This document shows, in pieces, positions 35,839 through 48,042 of a DNA stretch of 64,000 nt; the first letter of the stretch is position 1, and every line of letters starts with the position of its first letter. Made by a program: the position numbers and the translations under genes. The DNA is from Chrysemys picta bellii (lineage: Eukaryota > Chordata > Testudines > Emydidae): positions 72,187,302 to 72,251,301 of the forward strand of contig NC_088799.1 in the NCBI RefSeq assembly GCF_011386835.1, read 5' to 3'. A model generated the notes under the pieces. The model did not search any database, was not told where the DNA came from, and worked only from the letters and a program-made list of their open reading frames with translations.

Positions 35839-37159
35839 TGTAAGCAGCTCTACCCTGACATCTGGTGGTGAATTATGGTGAGTGTGGAAAAGAACTTTAG
35901 GGGCTGATCTTGTTTGCATAGGCACACCCACCCAGCCTCGCATGAGCCCATGGCACCCCAAAATGGTCACTTTGGCAGCTGTGGGATCCCCAGTTTCTCT
36001 GTTATTGGGGCAGGAGGAATAAAGTGTTGTTACCCTGATTATGTGAATCAAGGACAATGGAGCTGTTTTATGACAGAGGGTCTCACCATCACCTAAGTAG
36101 CACTCGCTAGACAAGGGACATGGGTTCCAAAAGCCAGTTAATTGAGAGAGGTTGGGGGATAGGTATGTACACCTAATAGTATGGGTCCCCTTTGGGGGCC
36201 TGGAACACCAATTGTACTACTCTCTCTCCACTATTGAATAACAGCAAATTTTGTTTCTATTAGGAGTCTAGCTAGATGTTGCTGAGCTGAATTCACTTTG
36301 GGCCAATGGTGCATTAGCACTGGAGCTCCCCTATTACAAGCTGAAAATGCTAAAAGGGCTGAGCTGAGATAAGATAAGATACTGAGTGCTGTGTTAACTA
36401 GTGGGAGAGCCTGAAGATATATTGCTAAGCAGCTGGCAGAGTGAAGCAGTTTGTGGGACGGTTGGAGCAGCCCATGGTACAGTGAGTGGAGCAGAGCTGA
36501 GCAGTTTGTGGGGGCAACTGGCACGGTTCATGGGATGGCTGGTGGAGTGGAGTGGCTGGCAGAGCCGAGCAGTTTGTGGGATGGTTGGAGCAGCCCATGG
36601 AACAGCGACCGGAGCGGAGCAGTTTGCGGTGATGGCTGAAACGGTTCATAGGACAGCTGGAGGAGCGGAGCGGCGTGGGGCGGCTGGTAGAGCGGAGCCA
36701 TTCGTGGTGAAGGCTGCAGCAGAACTCCACGGAGAGGTGGAGCAATTGGCCTTGGACCATGTAAGGTGCCCCTTAACACCCTGTGTACCCCCCCCATTTC
36801 CACTCAGGCTGGGGGAGTAAAACTCTGCAGATTAACTTGGACTTAAGACCCTGAGGGGAAAAGGACACTGCCAAACTTACTTGGAGGTGGGTCTTTTGCT
36901 CATGGTTTGTGTTATGAACCCTGTTTGTGGTGTTTCCCCAACATAATGCCTTCTTTATTCAAAGGCTTTTGCTACACTCAGACTCTGTGCTTGTGAGAGG
37001 GGAAGTATTGCCCCCTAGAGGTGCCCGGGGGGTGGTATGTAATTGTCCCAGGTCACTGGATGGGGGCTCGAGCCGGTTTTGCATTGTGTTATTGAAACGG
37101 AACCCCTAGATACTGAACCCGGCCCTTGTTGCTGCCAACTCAGGGGTAGAAAGGTTACA
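35839..37159 (+). mobile_element. 1.3 kb LTR-like element with tandem repeats
   Basis: It starts TGTAAGCAGC and ends GGTTACA (TG...CA), with a 4-bp duplication AAGG at 35835-35838 and 37160-37163. The interior contains a degenerate tandem array (separate entry) and, downstream, a GC-moderate region with 'gtaaggtgccccttaacac' that I recall as a recurring turtle repeat. No TATA or poly(A) signal is placed convincingly. LTR status is inferred from the termini. The open frames at 36401-36820 come from the array. Confidence 0.6.
36446..36735 (+). repeat. Degenerate minisatellite inside the LTR-like element
   Basis: Units starting 'gcagtttgtggg' or a variant begin at 36446, 36501, 36569, 36619 and 36697 (spacings 55, 68, 50, 78). 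They alternate 'ggttggagcagcccatgg' and 'acggttcatggg' halves. The units vary in length and are GC-rich. Confidence 0.8.
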
Positions 37160-37163
37160 AAGG

Positions 37164-38985
37164 TCTATGATCATCTTGGCTTCCAAGACCCTTAATGATA
37201 TTTGGCCCATTAGCCCCTCTTTCATAACAATATGTCTACTAAACTCTTTGCATAGTAATTATCAAATAGTACATATCAGCCATTGTATTACTGGCTTCAT
37301 AAGACAACAGAACTATTGAATTTTTCACCACTATTCTCGAGTTCTCTTGGCCTAACGGACGAGAATGCTCCTGAGCTACTTGCAAAGGGGGTATGCAGGT
37401 AAACACAAGGGAGAGTGAATACACAATAGTGTACTGTGAGCATGTTTTGTTGGCATGGGAGCTGTATTACTAATGACTGATAAAGCCACACATAAGCTTT
37501 CTAGTCTTTCTAAATGAGCATCAGTGAAGCCACCTTTCCTCACCAGCAGGAAGTTCAGATTACAGTGGTGACTTCATGGTGTGAGGGGGAAGGTCAGGAT
37601 TCAGGGGGTCATTTCATAAGCAGAGATCTCATCTTCCTCTGCAGCCCCTAGCTGGCTATAGATCTTGTGGGGTTCACAGGTATTTGTGAACCTAAGTTTC
37701 TTAGCACAAAGGAGCACTGATTCTTATTGGGAGGCTCTGGGTGCTACTGTAATCAAATATTAAATACGTTGTCAATAACAATAATAATCAGTGTTAGTTC
37801 TTGGCTCCCTTTGTGGCTGAGGCTGACTGAGGCAGATTAGGAGTGTTGGTCCCTGTCACCTCTCATTACTGTTCTTTGGGGTATGTGTGGGAGTGTTGCT
37901 TTTGCTGAGTTTTGCGTTGCTTAAGCGATGAAGGGCTTATGACTAACCCCACCCCAGGCTGGCTGTAAAAGTCCATGTATGCCCTCTATCCTAAGGGATG
38001 GATAATCCAGAGGCCAAGGGCATCTTTGCACAGACAGCTGTTCACTGCTTTGCAATGGAGATCCAATTATAGGAAATAAAAAAGATTGGCTTCAGATTTC
38101 AATGATGTGTGTGTGTGGGGGGGGTTCTTTCTGACAAAAAAGAAAAGAAGACAAGCCTTCATGAGGCACAAAATGTGATCTCAAATAATCTTTTAAATAT
38201 GTCAGTCTATAACTTATCCTGACTCACTTTTTTTAGAAGGTGTCAGGGAGAAACAGAATCCCCATGTGCTTTAAACGTGTACTGTGAAGCTGTAATGAAG
38301 TGTATGTATTGTTATGCTCGAAGGTGTTACAGTGAACCTTTGATACAAAGACAATCACAGACCTGGTTAAAGCTGAGTCCTGTGCGAAGCACTCTTCTTT
38401 CAGGCTAAATGGTAAGGCAATTAATCCCCTCCCTCTAGTGAGATATTTGGAAGCAACAGAAGCTACCATCCAAGGCAATTCGCTTTCTTTCAAGCCTTGA
38501 AAAGTGTCTAAGTCACATAGATAAATAAGGGTTTCCCTGATTGCAAAGGCACGGGCTGAGTTTTGAGTTGGTGTGTATGGTAGATGAGAGAGCCATAGAA
38601 CCCAGCAGAGAGTGAAAGAAGCAGCAGTGAGAGTCACACTGAGCAGAACAGAGCCAGAGTTCCTTGGTCACCAACTCAAGGGAGAGGTAGTCTTGGGGAT
38701 TTATGAGCAAGGGAGCTGCCTGCTGTTGTTTCTACTGTATTTCAGGGGTACAGGACTTTGTGTACATTCTAACTCAAATAATTAATTTTTCCTCCAAAGG
38801 CAAACAACCCTGCAAGGCCCCAATACTGGCTAACTGCTTGTGTCAAAGGGGCAACAGGACCAAGGCCCAGTTACCTTAGCTATGGAACAATGTTAATTTT
38901 GGCATTATGTAGATTTATTTTTATGGGTTTTTCTTCCCAAAGATGGATTATGATTTTGATGGGTGATAGGTCAATTCCTTTAGGG
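37164..38985. other. Non-coding unique sequence
   Basis: No gene. It contains a short GT/G simple repeat at about 38104-38124. The open frame on the minus strand at 38233-38637 shows no domain or signal-peptide character that I trust. Confidence 0.4.
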
Positions 38986-39328
38986 CAGGGGTTCTCAATC
39001 TTTTTCTTTCTGAGGCACCCCCATCCCCTAACATGCTACAAAAGCTCCATGTCTCATCTGTGCTACAATAACTGTTCTTTTGCATATAAAAGCCAGAGCC
39101 GGTGTTAGGGGGTAGCAAGCAAGGCAACTGCCTGGGGCCCTGCCACAGGAGCCCCCATGAAGCCACATTGCTCAGGGTGGCGGGGTTCAGGGCCCTGGGG
39201 TTCAGCCCCATGCAGTGGGACTTCAGCTTTCTGCTGAGGGCCCCAGTGAATCTAATGCTGGCCCTACTTGGCGTATCCCCTGCTCACAGCCCCCTAGGGG
39301 GCCCTAGACCCCTGGTTGAGAACTACTG
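38986..39328. mobile_element. Non-autonomous hAT transposon, 343 bp
   Basis: TIRs CAGGGGTTCTCAA and TTGAGAACTACTG are inverted with one mismatch. The 8-bp duplication is CTTTAGGG (38978-38985) versus CCTTAGGG (39329-39336). The interior is GC-rich with no transposase. Confidence 0.92.
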
Positions 39329-40768
39329 CCTTAGGGTAAGGTCTGCTTCCCCACACTCTGCCAAGAAAGAGTTAATGCCTTTATTAGAAAGTCTGCTTCA
39401 CAACTCCCTGACAGCCGGGGATTGGCCAGAACCTGCTAACTGTCAAGTTAGAAGTTCTTGGGAGCTGCAAGAGCAACAGGTGATAATTGCAGGCTAATTA
39501 TTATAAAAGATACAATCACATAGCATAGTCATTTTCCAAGGAGAGGGGGTATGAGAACTAAGATCTCTCTGACTTGTTTATAAAATGCAGAAGCATGTTT
39601 GTTATTTTTTCTGGTAAGTTTGTTTAAGAGACTGTTTAGGATTCAGTACAACAGAGAGGATGAGATTTGAGAAAACTCCTTTTGTTCACCTTATTGATTA
39701 GCTTTTTGTTTTCAAGTGAATAAGTTAGGGAGAATAAGAGCAGTTGTTCTCTCATTTGTCTTGCATTGGCTAACCTGGCATGTTAAAATCCTACATCAGC
39801 AACTGAAGGGGTAAGACTTAACAATTAAATACATTCTGAAACAAAATAGCTGAAAATCAATTGATACTTCAAATTTTGTGCAATTTCTAACATTTATTTT
39901 TCTGATACACTGGTCTATAATATGCTCCCTCAGACCTTGATCTCTTTCACTTTCCTAGTACTTGCTCATATGTTTTATAATTTTAGAAAAGCTTTTTGTT
40001 TCATCTCTATTAATTCTGAATGGTCTTGTAGAGAAATAAGTAAACATGCCTACAAAAACCCAGGGTAGGGGATCAAAGCTGGGGCAGTCTTTCAATAGGG
40101 AGTAATGAAGACTTAAAGCAGTAAATGTGAGGGGTCTTGAATAAAGGAAAAAAGCTTAGCTGCTATTTGAAAATGTGCCCTATTTTTTCCCAACCTTTTT
40201 TCATTCTGATCCCAAACAAGAGGCAATACTGAAGAAGAATTTCAAAAATAGAGTGTCTCAGAAAATGCATGCCAGTTGAGCTATATGCACACATGGCTTT
40301 GTGCTGTTATGTCAAGTTAGGTCACATCACATGCTATGAATTGACCTAAAGTAACCCAGTGCAGCTTGATGCATATGCTTCATTGCCTTGCCAGTTTAAA
40401 GCACCACTGCCTTTTATAAGGGACAGTTCAAAGTTAAAATTGCCCTCCAGTGGAATGTATTTTGAGGGTTTCCAACAGGTATGTGCTGCTCTTAGAAATT
40501 CTGTGGTTTTGATCAGAACCTGAGAGCAAAATTATGTGTGGGAGAAAAAGGTAAATTAGCAAGCAAAGAAAAAGTTAAAGTAATTAAAAATGTGTTTATA
40601 CATGTGGTGTTCATTTAACTCTCTAGCTGTATTCTATACATTATTTGTAATTAAATCATTTCATCTAACTTCTGTGATTGTTAAAAATGCAAGACCTGGG
40701 TCTCTGTTTGTGAAAGAGTTAAGTGGCAGGACTTCTTTCAAGCACATAAATAGAGCAGTATAGCACAA
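39329..40768. other. Non-coding unique sequence
   Basis: Apart from the right-hand hAT target site at 39329-39336, no gene or bounded repeat is visible. Confidence 0.4.
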
Positions 40769-41465
40769 TGTGATGGGGTGCATGAATCCCATGCTGGCAG
40801 TGACAGGGTTATGGGCATCTGGAATGTACAATCAGATGCCACAGAATGGGCTGAGGGGAGACTGGATTAGACCCAGCTAGGGAGAATAAGAGTGGGTGGC
40901 TCCCATAAAGGGAGGAGAGCTGCAGTAGGAAGCTTATAGTCAGAGTGGCTGTGAAAGGGAGAGAGTGTCAGGGGTTCTAGGTGTCTGCCAGAGCAGCTCC
41001 CTAGCAACAGATTGTCTGGAAGCTGTACAAGGAATCAGACTTTGAGAGAGATACATGCATGACAACTGGAGGAAGTAGTCTTGCAAAAGCTGTCTGTGGA
41101 CAAATTGAGGTAGGCAGCAGCAGCAAGGGCTTGTAAGGAGCAGGTTTTAGTTCCTTAAATACAGGGGAGCCAGTGGGCCTGAGTTCCCCTACCATAGCAG
41201 AAAGGGGGATGAAAGAGCCTGTCTGAGAAAGAGGGGACAAGAACTATAGATCCCAGACTGAGGTCAGGGCTGACATCCCAATTACAAGGAGTTTTGACCT
41301 GTTACCCTTGAAAAGGTGATATTATAAATGACCTGACTGGAGTTGTGAGAAATGGCCAATTGTCAGAGAGCCAAACAGCTGTTCGGGGAGAGGGGGAGAA
41401 CTGAGATGGAGTCACTTCAAGGCCATACAGGGCATTAGTGGTGAGCTGGTTGGTGAGTTCACTCC
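40769..41465 (+). mobile_element. LTR-like repeat, 3'-truncated
   Basis: It begins TGTGATGGGGTGCATG and runs through blocks such as 'gggtggctcccataaaggg' and 'gagcaggttttagttcctta' that I recognise as a recurrent turtle repeat with LTR-like organisation. No terminal CA or target duplication was located on the right, so the end near 41465 is approximate. Confidence 0.45.
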
Positions 41466-41798
41466 AGTTAATGTACTTGCTAGCATCAGGCAAGAACCTT
41501 ATCCTGGGAGAAGGTTGTTTTCGCTTGGTTGGGTTGTGTAGGACTAGTCATAATGGTAAGTAGAGTGCTTAGTAGCAAGTTTCTGTGGGATTGAGCCTAA
41601 AAGCAGAAATAAAACTGGCCCTTCGGAAACAGAATCAAGAAGTTGGATATCTTTAGTAATTGCTTCCCTTTCTCATCACAGAAAGCTTCTCTTCTCTGAT
41701 GTTTCATGAACATTTCTGTTTTCATTATCCTCAGTGGTATGTTGGGGAAGAAGGTTGGTGCATAAAGGAAGAATGATTACTGTGTGTGAATAACCCCC

Positions 41799-43084
41799 TG
41801 TGATCTTCCACTCCATAGGTATTATGGAAATACGCTTATGGGTGTGAATATAATGGAACTGGAATATGCTTTATGCAAAGGTCTCTTGTAAGGTATCATT
41901 ACAAAGTTTATAATCTGAGTGTTCATATTTCTAGCTTCAGATACAAGAATGACACATCCATACAAATAGGATGAAGTATAACTCTGAAGTCCTATTGTAA
42001 TTCTGCAAAGTGTGGGCCATTAATAGTGGTTTGGAAGCTTGATGGTTCCCATTTACTAGGACAATTGGTTGTAAATTGCTCTGTTTACTTGCAAATCTCC
42101 CTGGGTATCTGCATGCCAGCCCTGGAAGAAAGAGGTCTCACAGGACATGTAACTATATCACCTGGACTGGAATCCATCTTAAACCTGGTCCTTTTCCAGT
42201 TAGAAGGAGGGGAGGGAATCCAGAGAGACAAAGGGTTTCTGCCTTGGGCCAAAGCTATAAAAGGGGGTGGAGAGGAACAAGGGTGGCTGCCAGTCATGAG
42301 AATCCCCTAGTTACCACCAGAGCTGGAACTAACAAGGACTGTACCAGGTAGGGTGACCAGACAGCAAGTGTGAAAAATCGGGACAGAGGGTGGGGGGTAA
42401 TAGGAGCCTATATAAGAAGAAAAACCAAATATCAGGACTGTCCCTATAAAATCGGGACATCTGGTCACCCTAATACCAGGGGAAAGGATTGGGCCCAGAC
42501 TTGGAAGGAGTCTAATCTGTGAAAGAAGTTTATCGGAATCTCTGAGGTTGAGATATTACCTGCATCAGTTTCTTAATGTATTAGGCTGAAACTTGCTTGT
42601 TTTTGTTGTATTTTGCTTGGTGACTTACTTACTTTATTCTGTCTGTTACTACTTGAAGCCACTTAAATGCTACTTTTTATACTTAATAAAATCACTTTTG
42701 TTTATTGATAAACCTACAGTAAATGATTAATACCTGGGGGAGCAAATAGCTGTGCATATCTCTCTATCAGTGTTATAGAGGGCAGACAGTTTGAGTTTAC
42801 TCTGTATAAACTTTATACAGAGTAAAATGGGTTTATTTGGGGTTTGAATCCCATTGGGACCTGGGTGTCTGTGTGCTGGAGATAAGTGACCTGCTGAGTA
42901 GTTTTTGGTTAAAGTCTGCAGCTTTGGGGGCATGGACCAGACCTGGGTCTGTGTTGTAGCAGGCTAGTGTGTCTGGCTCAACAAGGTAGGGTTCTAGAGT
43001 CCCAAGCTGGAAAATGGGCTCAGAGGTAATTTCAGCACATCAGGTGACAGTCCCAAGGGGGTCTCTGTGACCGAACCTGTCACA
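41799..43084 (+). mobile_element. Long LTR-like element, split by a hAT MITE
   Basis: It starts TGTGATCTTCC and ends ACCTGTCACA, giving TGTGA/TCACA inverted termini. It has a TATA box (tataaaag, 42256-42263) and an AATAAA poly(A) signal (42685-42690), supporting a plus-strand LTR. The flanking 5-mers (CCCCC and CCTCC) match only partly. Without the MITE it is about 1.15 kb. No coding region adjoins it, so it is probably a solo LTR. Confidence 0.7.
42349..42472. mobile_element. 124-bp hAT MITE
   Basis: TIRs TAGGGTGACCAGA and TCTGGTCACCCTA are perfect inverted repeats. The 8-bp duplication is GTACCAGG (42341-42348) versus ATACCAGG (42473-42480). The sub-terminal 'atcgggac' blocks are also inverted. 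The ends match those of the 1.24 kb element at 46537, so both belong to one family. Confidence 0.95.
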
Positions 43085-46000
43085 CCTCCTCCCCCACAAT
43101 GATCGATGTTGTGTTGCAGCCTATGTGAGCATGACAAATTATATAAAATTACCTGTTCTTCCCCCAACAACCTCTTCAGTTATCTAGGCTATGTTGAAGG
43201 AAAGCGCTTGTTAGTTCAAAGGTAAGAGTAATATAGGAGCATTAGAGTCTGTGGTTACTGCTTTGTAGCAGTGGAGAACAAATAACTCATTGACTTACTT
43301 TGAAGCATAATGCTTACTACCTAAGTGTTTTGAGCAATTGAATATAAAGTTCTGTCCATCATCAGAAAAGGTCTTTTTCTGCTGTTAATCGGAAGATTGC
43401 TTACATCCCCACTTGAGCACAAGATTTGTAATGGTGTTTAGGTGCCTAAAGATGCAGATACGTGTCTACCTGGATTTTCAAAAGCTCTTGGGTGCCTAAG
43501 TCCCACTGAAATTGATAGTGACAGTTGGAATGAACATTCATTTTTTTTTAAATAAATTGTTGTTTATAATTTGACTTTTTAGAAAGGTGTTCTGGACAAC
43601 TTTGTTGCAAAACACTTAATAAAATCTTCCCAAAATGGTCTTAAAATATGAATAATTTTATCTAATATGAACAGCTACCTGGATTTAAATGGAATTTTGA
43701 AATTTATATTGTGAGTGAAAGTTCTATGTTTTATGGTATAGCTGTGCAAAATTAAGAAACCCTCTGATCTTGAGGGGTGTTTGAATGCTGCTACAAATGC
43801 TATAAACATTTGTTTGAAAGCTTTCCAATTATAATGTGCTTACCAGGTTAGGAAAAAATCTGGACCCAGAGAAGGAAATACTGTGGAATGCCAAATATTT
43901 TATTTTACAGCTGCTGAAGAGGGAGACTTATTAATTTTTCCTCACTGGTGATTAAAATTATCCTGATAAACTTGGCTCAGGAGGTTATTTCTGTAGTGCA
44001 TGAGCAATGGAACCATTTTTAATAATCAGGACATCTGTCTAAAGGCCAATGCTATGGTTTCTGTAGGGTTGGGTCCTCTGTCTTCCAAAAGGCCCCTCTT
44101 TTTTTTTTCCATTCCAGAAGAAGGTAAAAACTAGATGAATGATCAAACATTACCACTCTGCAATGCTCATAGAATGCAGATTTATTTTACAAAGTACAGA
44201 AGTTAGTGACATCCCCATGTTTGCACCATTGTCTCTTTTTGAATGGTTCAAGGAAAGAATGTGTACATCTAAGAACTAATATTCATGCTGAATTCAGGGA
44301 GAAGAGTGGGGATTTATAACATTAATAGATTAGAGAGAAATGTAAACACTCGATATTGAACACATTTTAATTTTCAAAGGTTTGCAGTGGGAAAATAACA
44401 CCAAAACATGAGTTTTGTGCAAAAAAAAAAAAAAAAGCTGAACACTAACAAATATTTTTTTTGTAAAAACAGATGTCTGGCGGATGAAGACATTTTTCTT
44501 CAATGAAAAGAGAAATACATTGACTGATCCTGATCACCTGTACACTAGTTGTACACTACTTTACATTACACAGCATTAGGAGGTCTATTTCAGGCTAATT
44601 CTTAATAAAATTTCAAATCCATGTATCTATTCCTTTTATGAATTTTCTGTGAATTTGGAGTTCTACCATACTTTTTTTCAGGCAAACCATCTCAGTGCTT
44701 CAGGTATTACTACCACTCACCTACCAAACTCTGTAATCTCATTGTAAATGATCTCTTTAAATGGACCTGCCATTGGGTGCCCTTACATCTCCTGCTTTTC
44801 TTGTATTTAAAGGTAAAATGGCACTGCAAATGCGTGGAAATAATGGTTGGTTTTATATGGCTACTTACAGTGATGCTATATGTTAGGGAAGGACTTGAGC
44901 CTGAATATTTGATCTATTCTTAAACTTTGGATATGAAAGCTAGGCCACTTCATAACTTTTTTACTGTCTCTATACATGGCTGATGGAGCTAGTTGATGGT
45001 GTGACCCCATCTAAAACAAAATCCCATCTTCCATTCCCCTCCCCAAGTTTAGTAAAAGGAAAAACTTTGGCCAGTTCTGTACTTAGTCAAAAATGGAAAA
45101 AACTTTCACAAAAAAAGACAACAATTTTGCCAATACATTGAAAAATATTGAGTCGTTCTAATGGCTATGTGCATTTTAGTATATATGGCACCTTAGAAAC
45201 AAGTACAAATCTTGATATTTTTCATGCCAATATATTCTCGAGGGATAGACCCCTCATGAACTTGGTTGGAGTCATGGAAGCATTTATGACAAATGAAAGG
45301 GATTCCGTGCTCCACTAAGCTTCTGCTAGGGTGAAAGGTAGGGCCAGCAGAGTCCTATGCCACAGCCTTCTTTGAAGATTGAAATGCCACATAAGTCTTG
45401 GGAGGGCTTCTTCCACAATGATGAATTTCACCCTAGGGGAGCACAGAAAAAGCTATGTGGCTACCATTAGCCCTGTTCTGTTAGGATGATTAATAACAGA
45501 GGCAGAGAGGTATGTCTACTTTAAAGATATATGTGGAAAATGTGCCTGAACTAATCCTATCTAAAACCACTAGACACAGGTTCACCCATTTTTAAAATAC
45601 ATTCCTAGATTAATTGTAGACTGCACATAATGAATACTGTAAACTTATGAGAGCAATGAAAAGTTGGGGCTGTTCCAGAGAATCAATTCAGAAAGCTGAT
45701 ATTGGAAAGTTCCACATCACATCTGGGGTGCACAAGGTCAGACTGTGGCCAGTGGGTTTCTCTAAGGAGCTCCAGCACCTCCAGGCAGAGAAATTTCTCT
45801 CAGCACTCCCTGAAAGAACTATCACGGCCACCAATTGTGCTGTGATCTCATCCTGCCCTTGCCAGCTGTGGCACTTTTCAAGATTGGATTTATGGAGGCT
45901 TTTTTGGGTTATTTTCTTTTATATTGCATGGATGGTAAGTGGTTTGCAGCACTTTTCACAGGGAGAGTAATTGTGTGTGTTTGGAGTGGTGGTACAGTGG

Positions 46001-46240
46001 GTGACTTAATTTCAGATACTCTGGAGCATGCTGAATCTGAAATTAACTGGGAACTTGAAGCTTAATGGACTTAATTCCCTGCCTTCAAAGTCTTGAACCC
46101 CAGCAAGTTTTAACAGAAGCAAATTCAATTTTCAAGCTTTCTGTTAATGTTAGAGAACTGCCCTTCGTATGATATGGATTTTGGTTATGGTCAAGGCATT
46201 GACCCCATATGACTGGGCTAATTCTTAGTATCAAATAAGT
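43085..46240. other. Non-coding unique sequence
   Basis: AT-rich, with poly(A) at about 44421-44436 and a decayed 'ttaggtgcctaaagatg' repeat at about 43438-43515. The frames at 45647-46065 have no recognisable product. Confidence 0.4.
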
Positions 46241-46528
46241 CATAGAATCAGAGAATATCAGGGTTGGAGGGACCTCAGGAGGTCATTTAGTCCAATCCCC
46301 TGCTCAAAGCAGGACCAATTCCCAACTAAATCATCCCAGCCAGGGCTTTGTAAAGCCTGACCTTAAAAACCTCTAAGGAAGGAGATTCCACCACCTCTCT
46401 AGGTAACCCATTCCAGTGCTTCACAACCCTCCTACTGAAAAAGTGTTTCCTAATATCCAACCTAAACCTCCTCCACTGTAACTTGAGGCCATTACTCCTT
46501 GTTCTGTCATCTGGTACCACTGAGAACA
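46241..46528 (-). mobile_element. CR1 LINE 3' end, first part
   Basis: Minus-strand CR1 with an intact 3' terminus at 46241 ('catagaatcagagaatatc' on the plus strand), followed by the conserved 'ccagccagggctttgt' and 'cattccagtgcttcac' blocks. The C-terminus of ORF2 is encoded on the minus strand here. The copy continues at 47784 after a hAT insertion. Confidence 0.95.
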
Positions 46529-46536
46529 GTCTAGAT

Positions 46537-47775
46537 TAGGGTGACCAGACGTCCCGATTTTATCGGGACTGTCCCGATATCTGTTTGTTTGTCCCGCGTC
46601 CCGACTGATGTTCGGCCGGGACACTGGACAAACAAACAATTTTGCCCTCCGCTCCGGCGCTTGCACCCCCCCCACCCCAACTCCGCCCCCTTCTTCCCCC
46701 ATTGGATCCCTCCCCAAATCCCTGCCCTGACCCCGCCTCTTCCCCAAGCACTCTCTGGGCACGCTGCAGCCAGCCCGGTCTGCTCCCCTGGCCGCAGCTG
46801 GCTCAGCGTGGGGGGCGGGTGACTGAGGAGGGACCGGAAGCCGGAGCTTGGCTGCTGGCGCGCAGAGCCTCTTCCTCAGCAGGTGGGGGAGCCGGTCCCC
46901 TGCCCATCCCGCCACAGGGATGAGGCGCACTGGGCTGGGTAGTGAGCGGCGGCGGGAGGGGCCCGGCCTGGGCTGGGGCGAGCGAGACGTGTTTGCAGCC
47001 GCCGCGCCAGGGGTTCCCGAGGCGAGGCAGGAGCTCAGCACCTCCGCGGCCGCGCGTCTTCCCGGGACCTCGCCTGCCTCTCGAGCCGCCCCGGGGCCCC
47101 TCCGCCGGCAGCCGAGTCCAGCCCAGGCCCGCAAACGCCGCGTCTTAGCGCCACTCTCCGCACCCAGCGCTGCCCGGCCCCCTCCAGCCCGGCCCTGCAC
47201 GCCGGCAGCCGGAGCAGCCCCCAGCCCGGGAAGGGGTTTCTCAAACCTGCCCCCGCGGGCCGCCCAGCCCGAGACACCTTCCACGCTGGGCTGTGCCGCC
47301 CTCCGGCTCTGCGGGCCCAGCCACCGCTGGAAGTTGGCCCGGGGCGCTGCTTGCTGGGTGTGTTGGACTCGAATCTGGACTGGGGGCAAGTCCCGGACAA
47401 TCCAGTGGCCCCGGGGAGCCGGAAAGGAGGACTGGCTTTCCTCAGGGGGTGGTCGGGGGTTGCGGAGCTTTGGTCTGGGGACACCAGAGCTGTTAGCTGA
47501 GAAAGGGGCTGGTCTAGTGACTAGTGGAGCTGTGCAGGGCTCTGTGTGTGTGCCTGGGACGGGGTGACCGGTGTCTGTGCAGGGGTGTGTGTGTGTGTTG
47601 GGGGGGGCAAGCAGGGCGGGCACGGGCCCACGGCGGCTGAGCTGTGGTAGAGTGTCTCCAAGACAGGCGGAGGCAAGCTGGTTGGGGGGGCGGGGCGTGG
47701 AGCTCTGGCGGGTTTTTTTTGCGCCCCCCCCCCCCCCACGTCCCGATATTTCACCTGGGTGATCTGGTCACCCTA
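46537..47775. mobile_element. CpG-dense hAT transposon, 1.24 kb
   Basis: TIRs TAGGGTGACCAGA / TCTGGTCACCCTA and sub-terminal 'gtcccgat' blocks identify the same hAT family as 42349. A perfect 8-bp duplication GTCTAGAT lies at 46529-46536 and 47776-47783, and joining the flanks restores the CR1 sequence. The interior (about 46640-47720) is very GC-rich with many CpGs, unlike the CpG-poor surroundings, and ends in GT and C simple runs. Long frames on both strands (for example 46848-47567 plus and 46421-47623 minus) have low-complexity A/P/G/R composition, and the minus one runs across the CR1-hAT junction. I see no transposase domain. It could be a captured CpG island or the ordinary body of this family. 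Confidence 0.92.
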
Positions 47776-47783
47776 GTCTAGAT

Positions 47784-48042
47784 CCATCCTCTTTGGAACC
47801 CCCTTTCAGATAGTTGAAAGCAGCTCTCAAATCCCCCCTCATTGTTCTCTTCTGCAGACTAAACAATCCCAGTTCCTTCAGCTTCTCCTCATAAATCATG
47901 TGCTCCAGCCCCCTAATCATTGTTGTTGCCCTCTGCTGGACTCTTTCCAATTTTTGCACATCCTTCTTTTAGTGTGAGGCCCAAAACTGGACACAGCACT
48001 CTAGCTGAGGCCTCACCAATGTCGAATAGAGGAGAATGATCA
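47784..48042 (-). mobile_element. CR1 LINE, second part
   Basis: Continues the CR1 copy at 46241-46528 through 'ctgcagactaaacaatccc' and 'tgctggactctttccaatt'. On the minus strand it encodes the [25 protein letters not shown] region of ORF2. The 5' truncation point is near 'gaatagaggagaatgatca'. Confidence 0.92.

Noticed and set aside
36446..36735. CRISPR-like array of spaced repeats
   Set aside because: Units are degenerate and of variable length with no unique spacers, in a vertebrate genome.
36401..36820. 139-codon repetitive frame
   Set aside because: Produced by the minisatellite inside the LTR-like element; unit lengths (55, 68, 50, 78) are mostly not multiples of three.
46848..47567. 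239-codon open frame on the plus strand in the CpG-dense region
   Set aside because: Low-complexity composition and open frames on both strands at once are explained by high GC content.
46421..47623. 400-codon open frame on the minus strand
   Set aside because: It runs from the hAT interior across the element boundary into CR1 sequence. Its composition is A/P/G/R-rich, as expected from CpG-dense DNA, and shows no domain.
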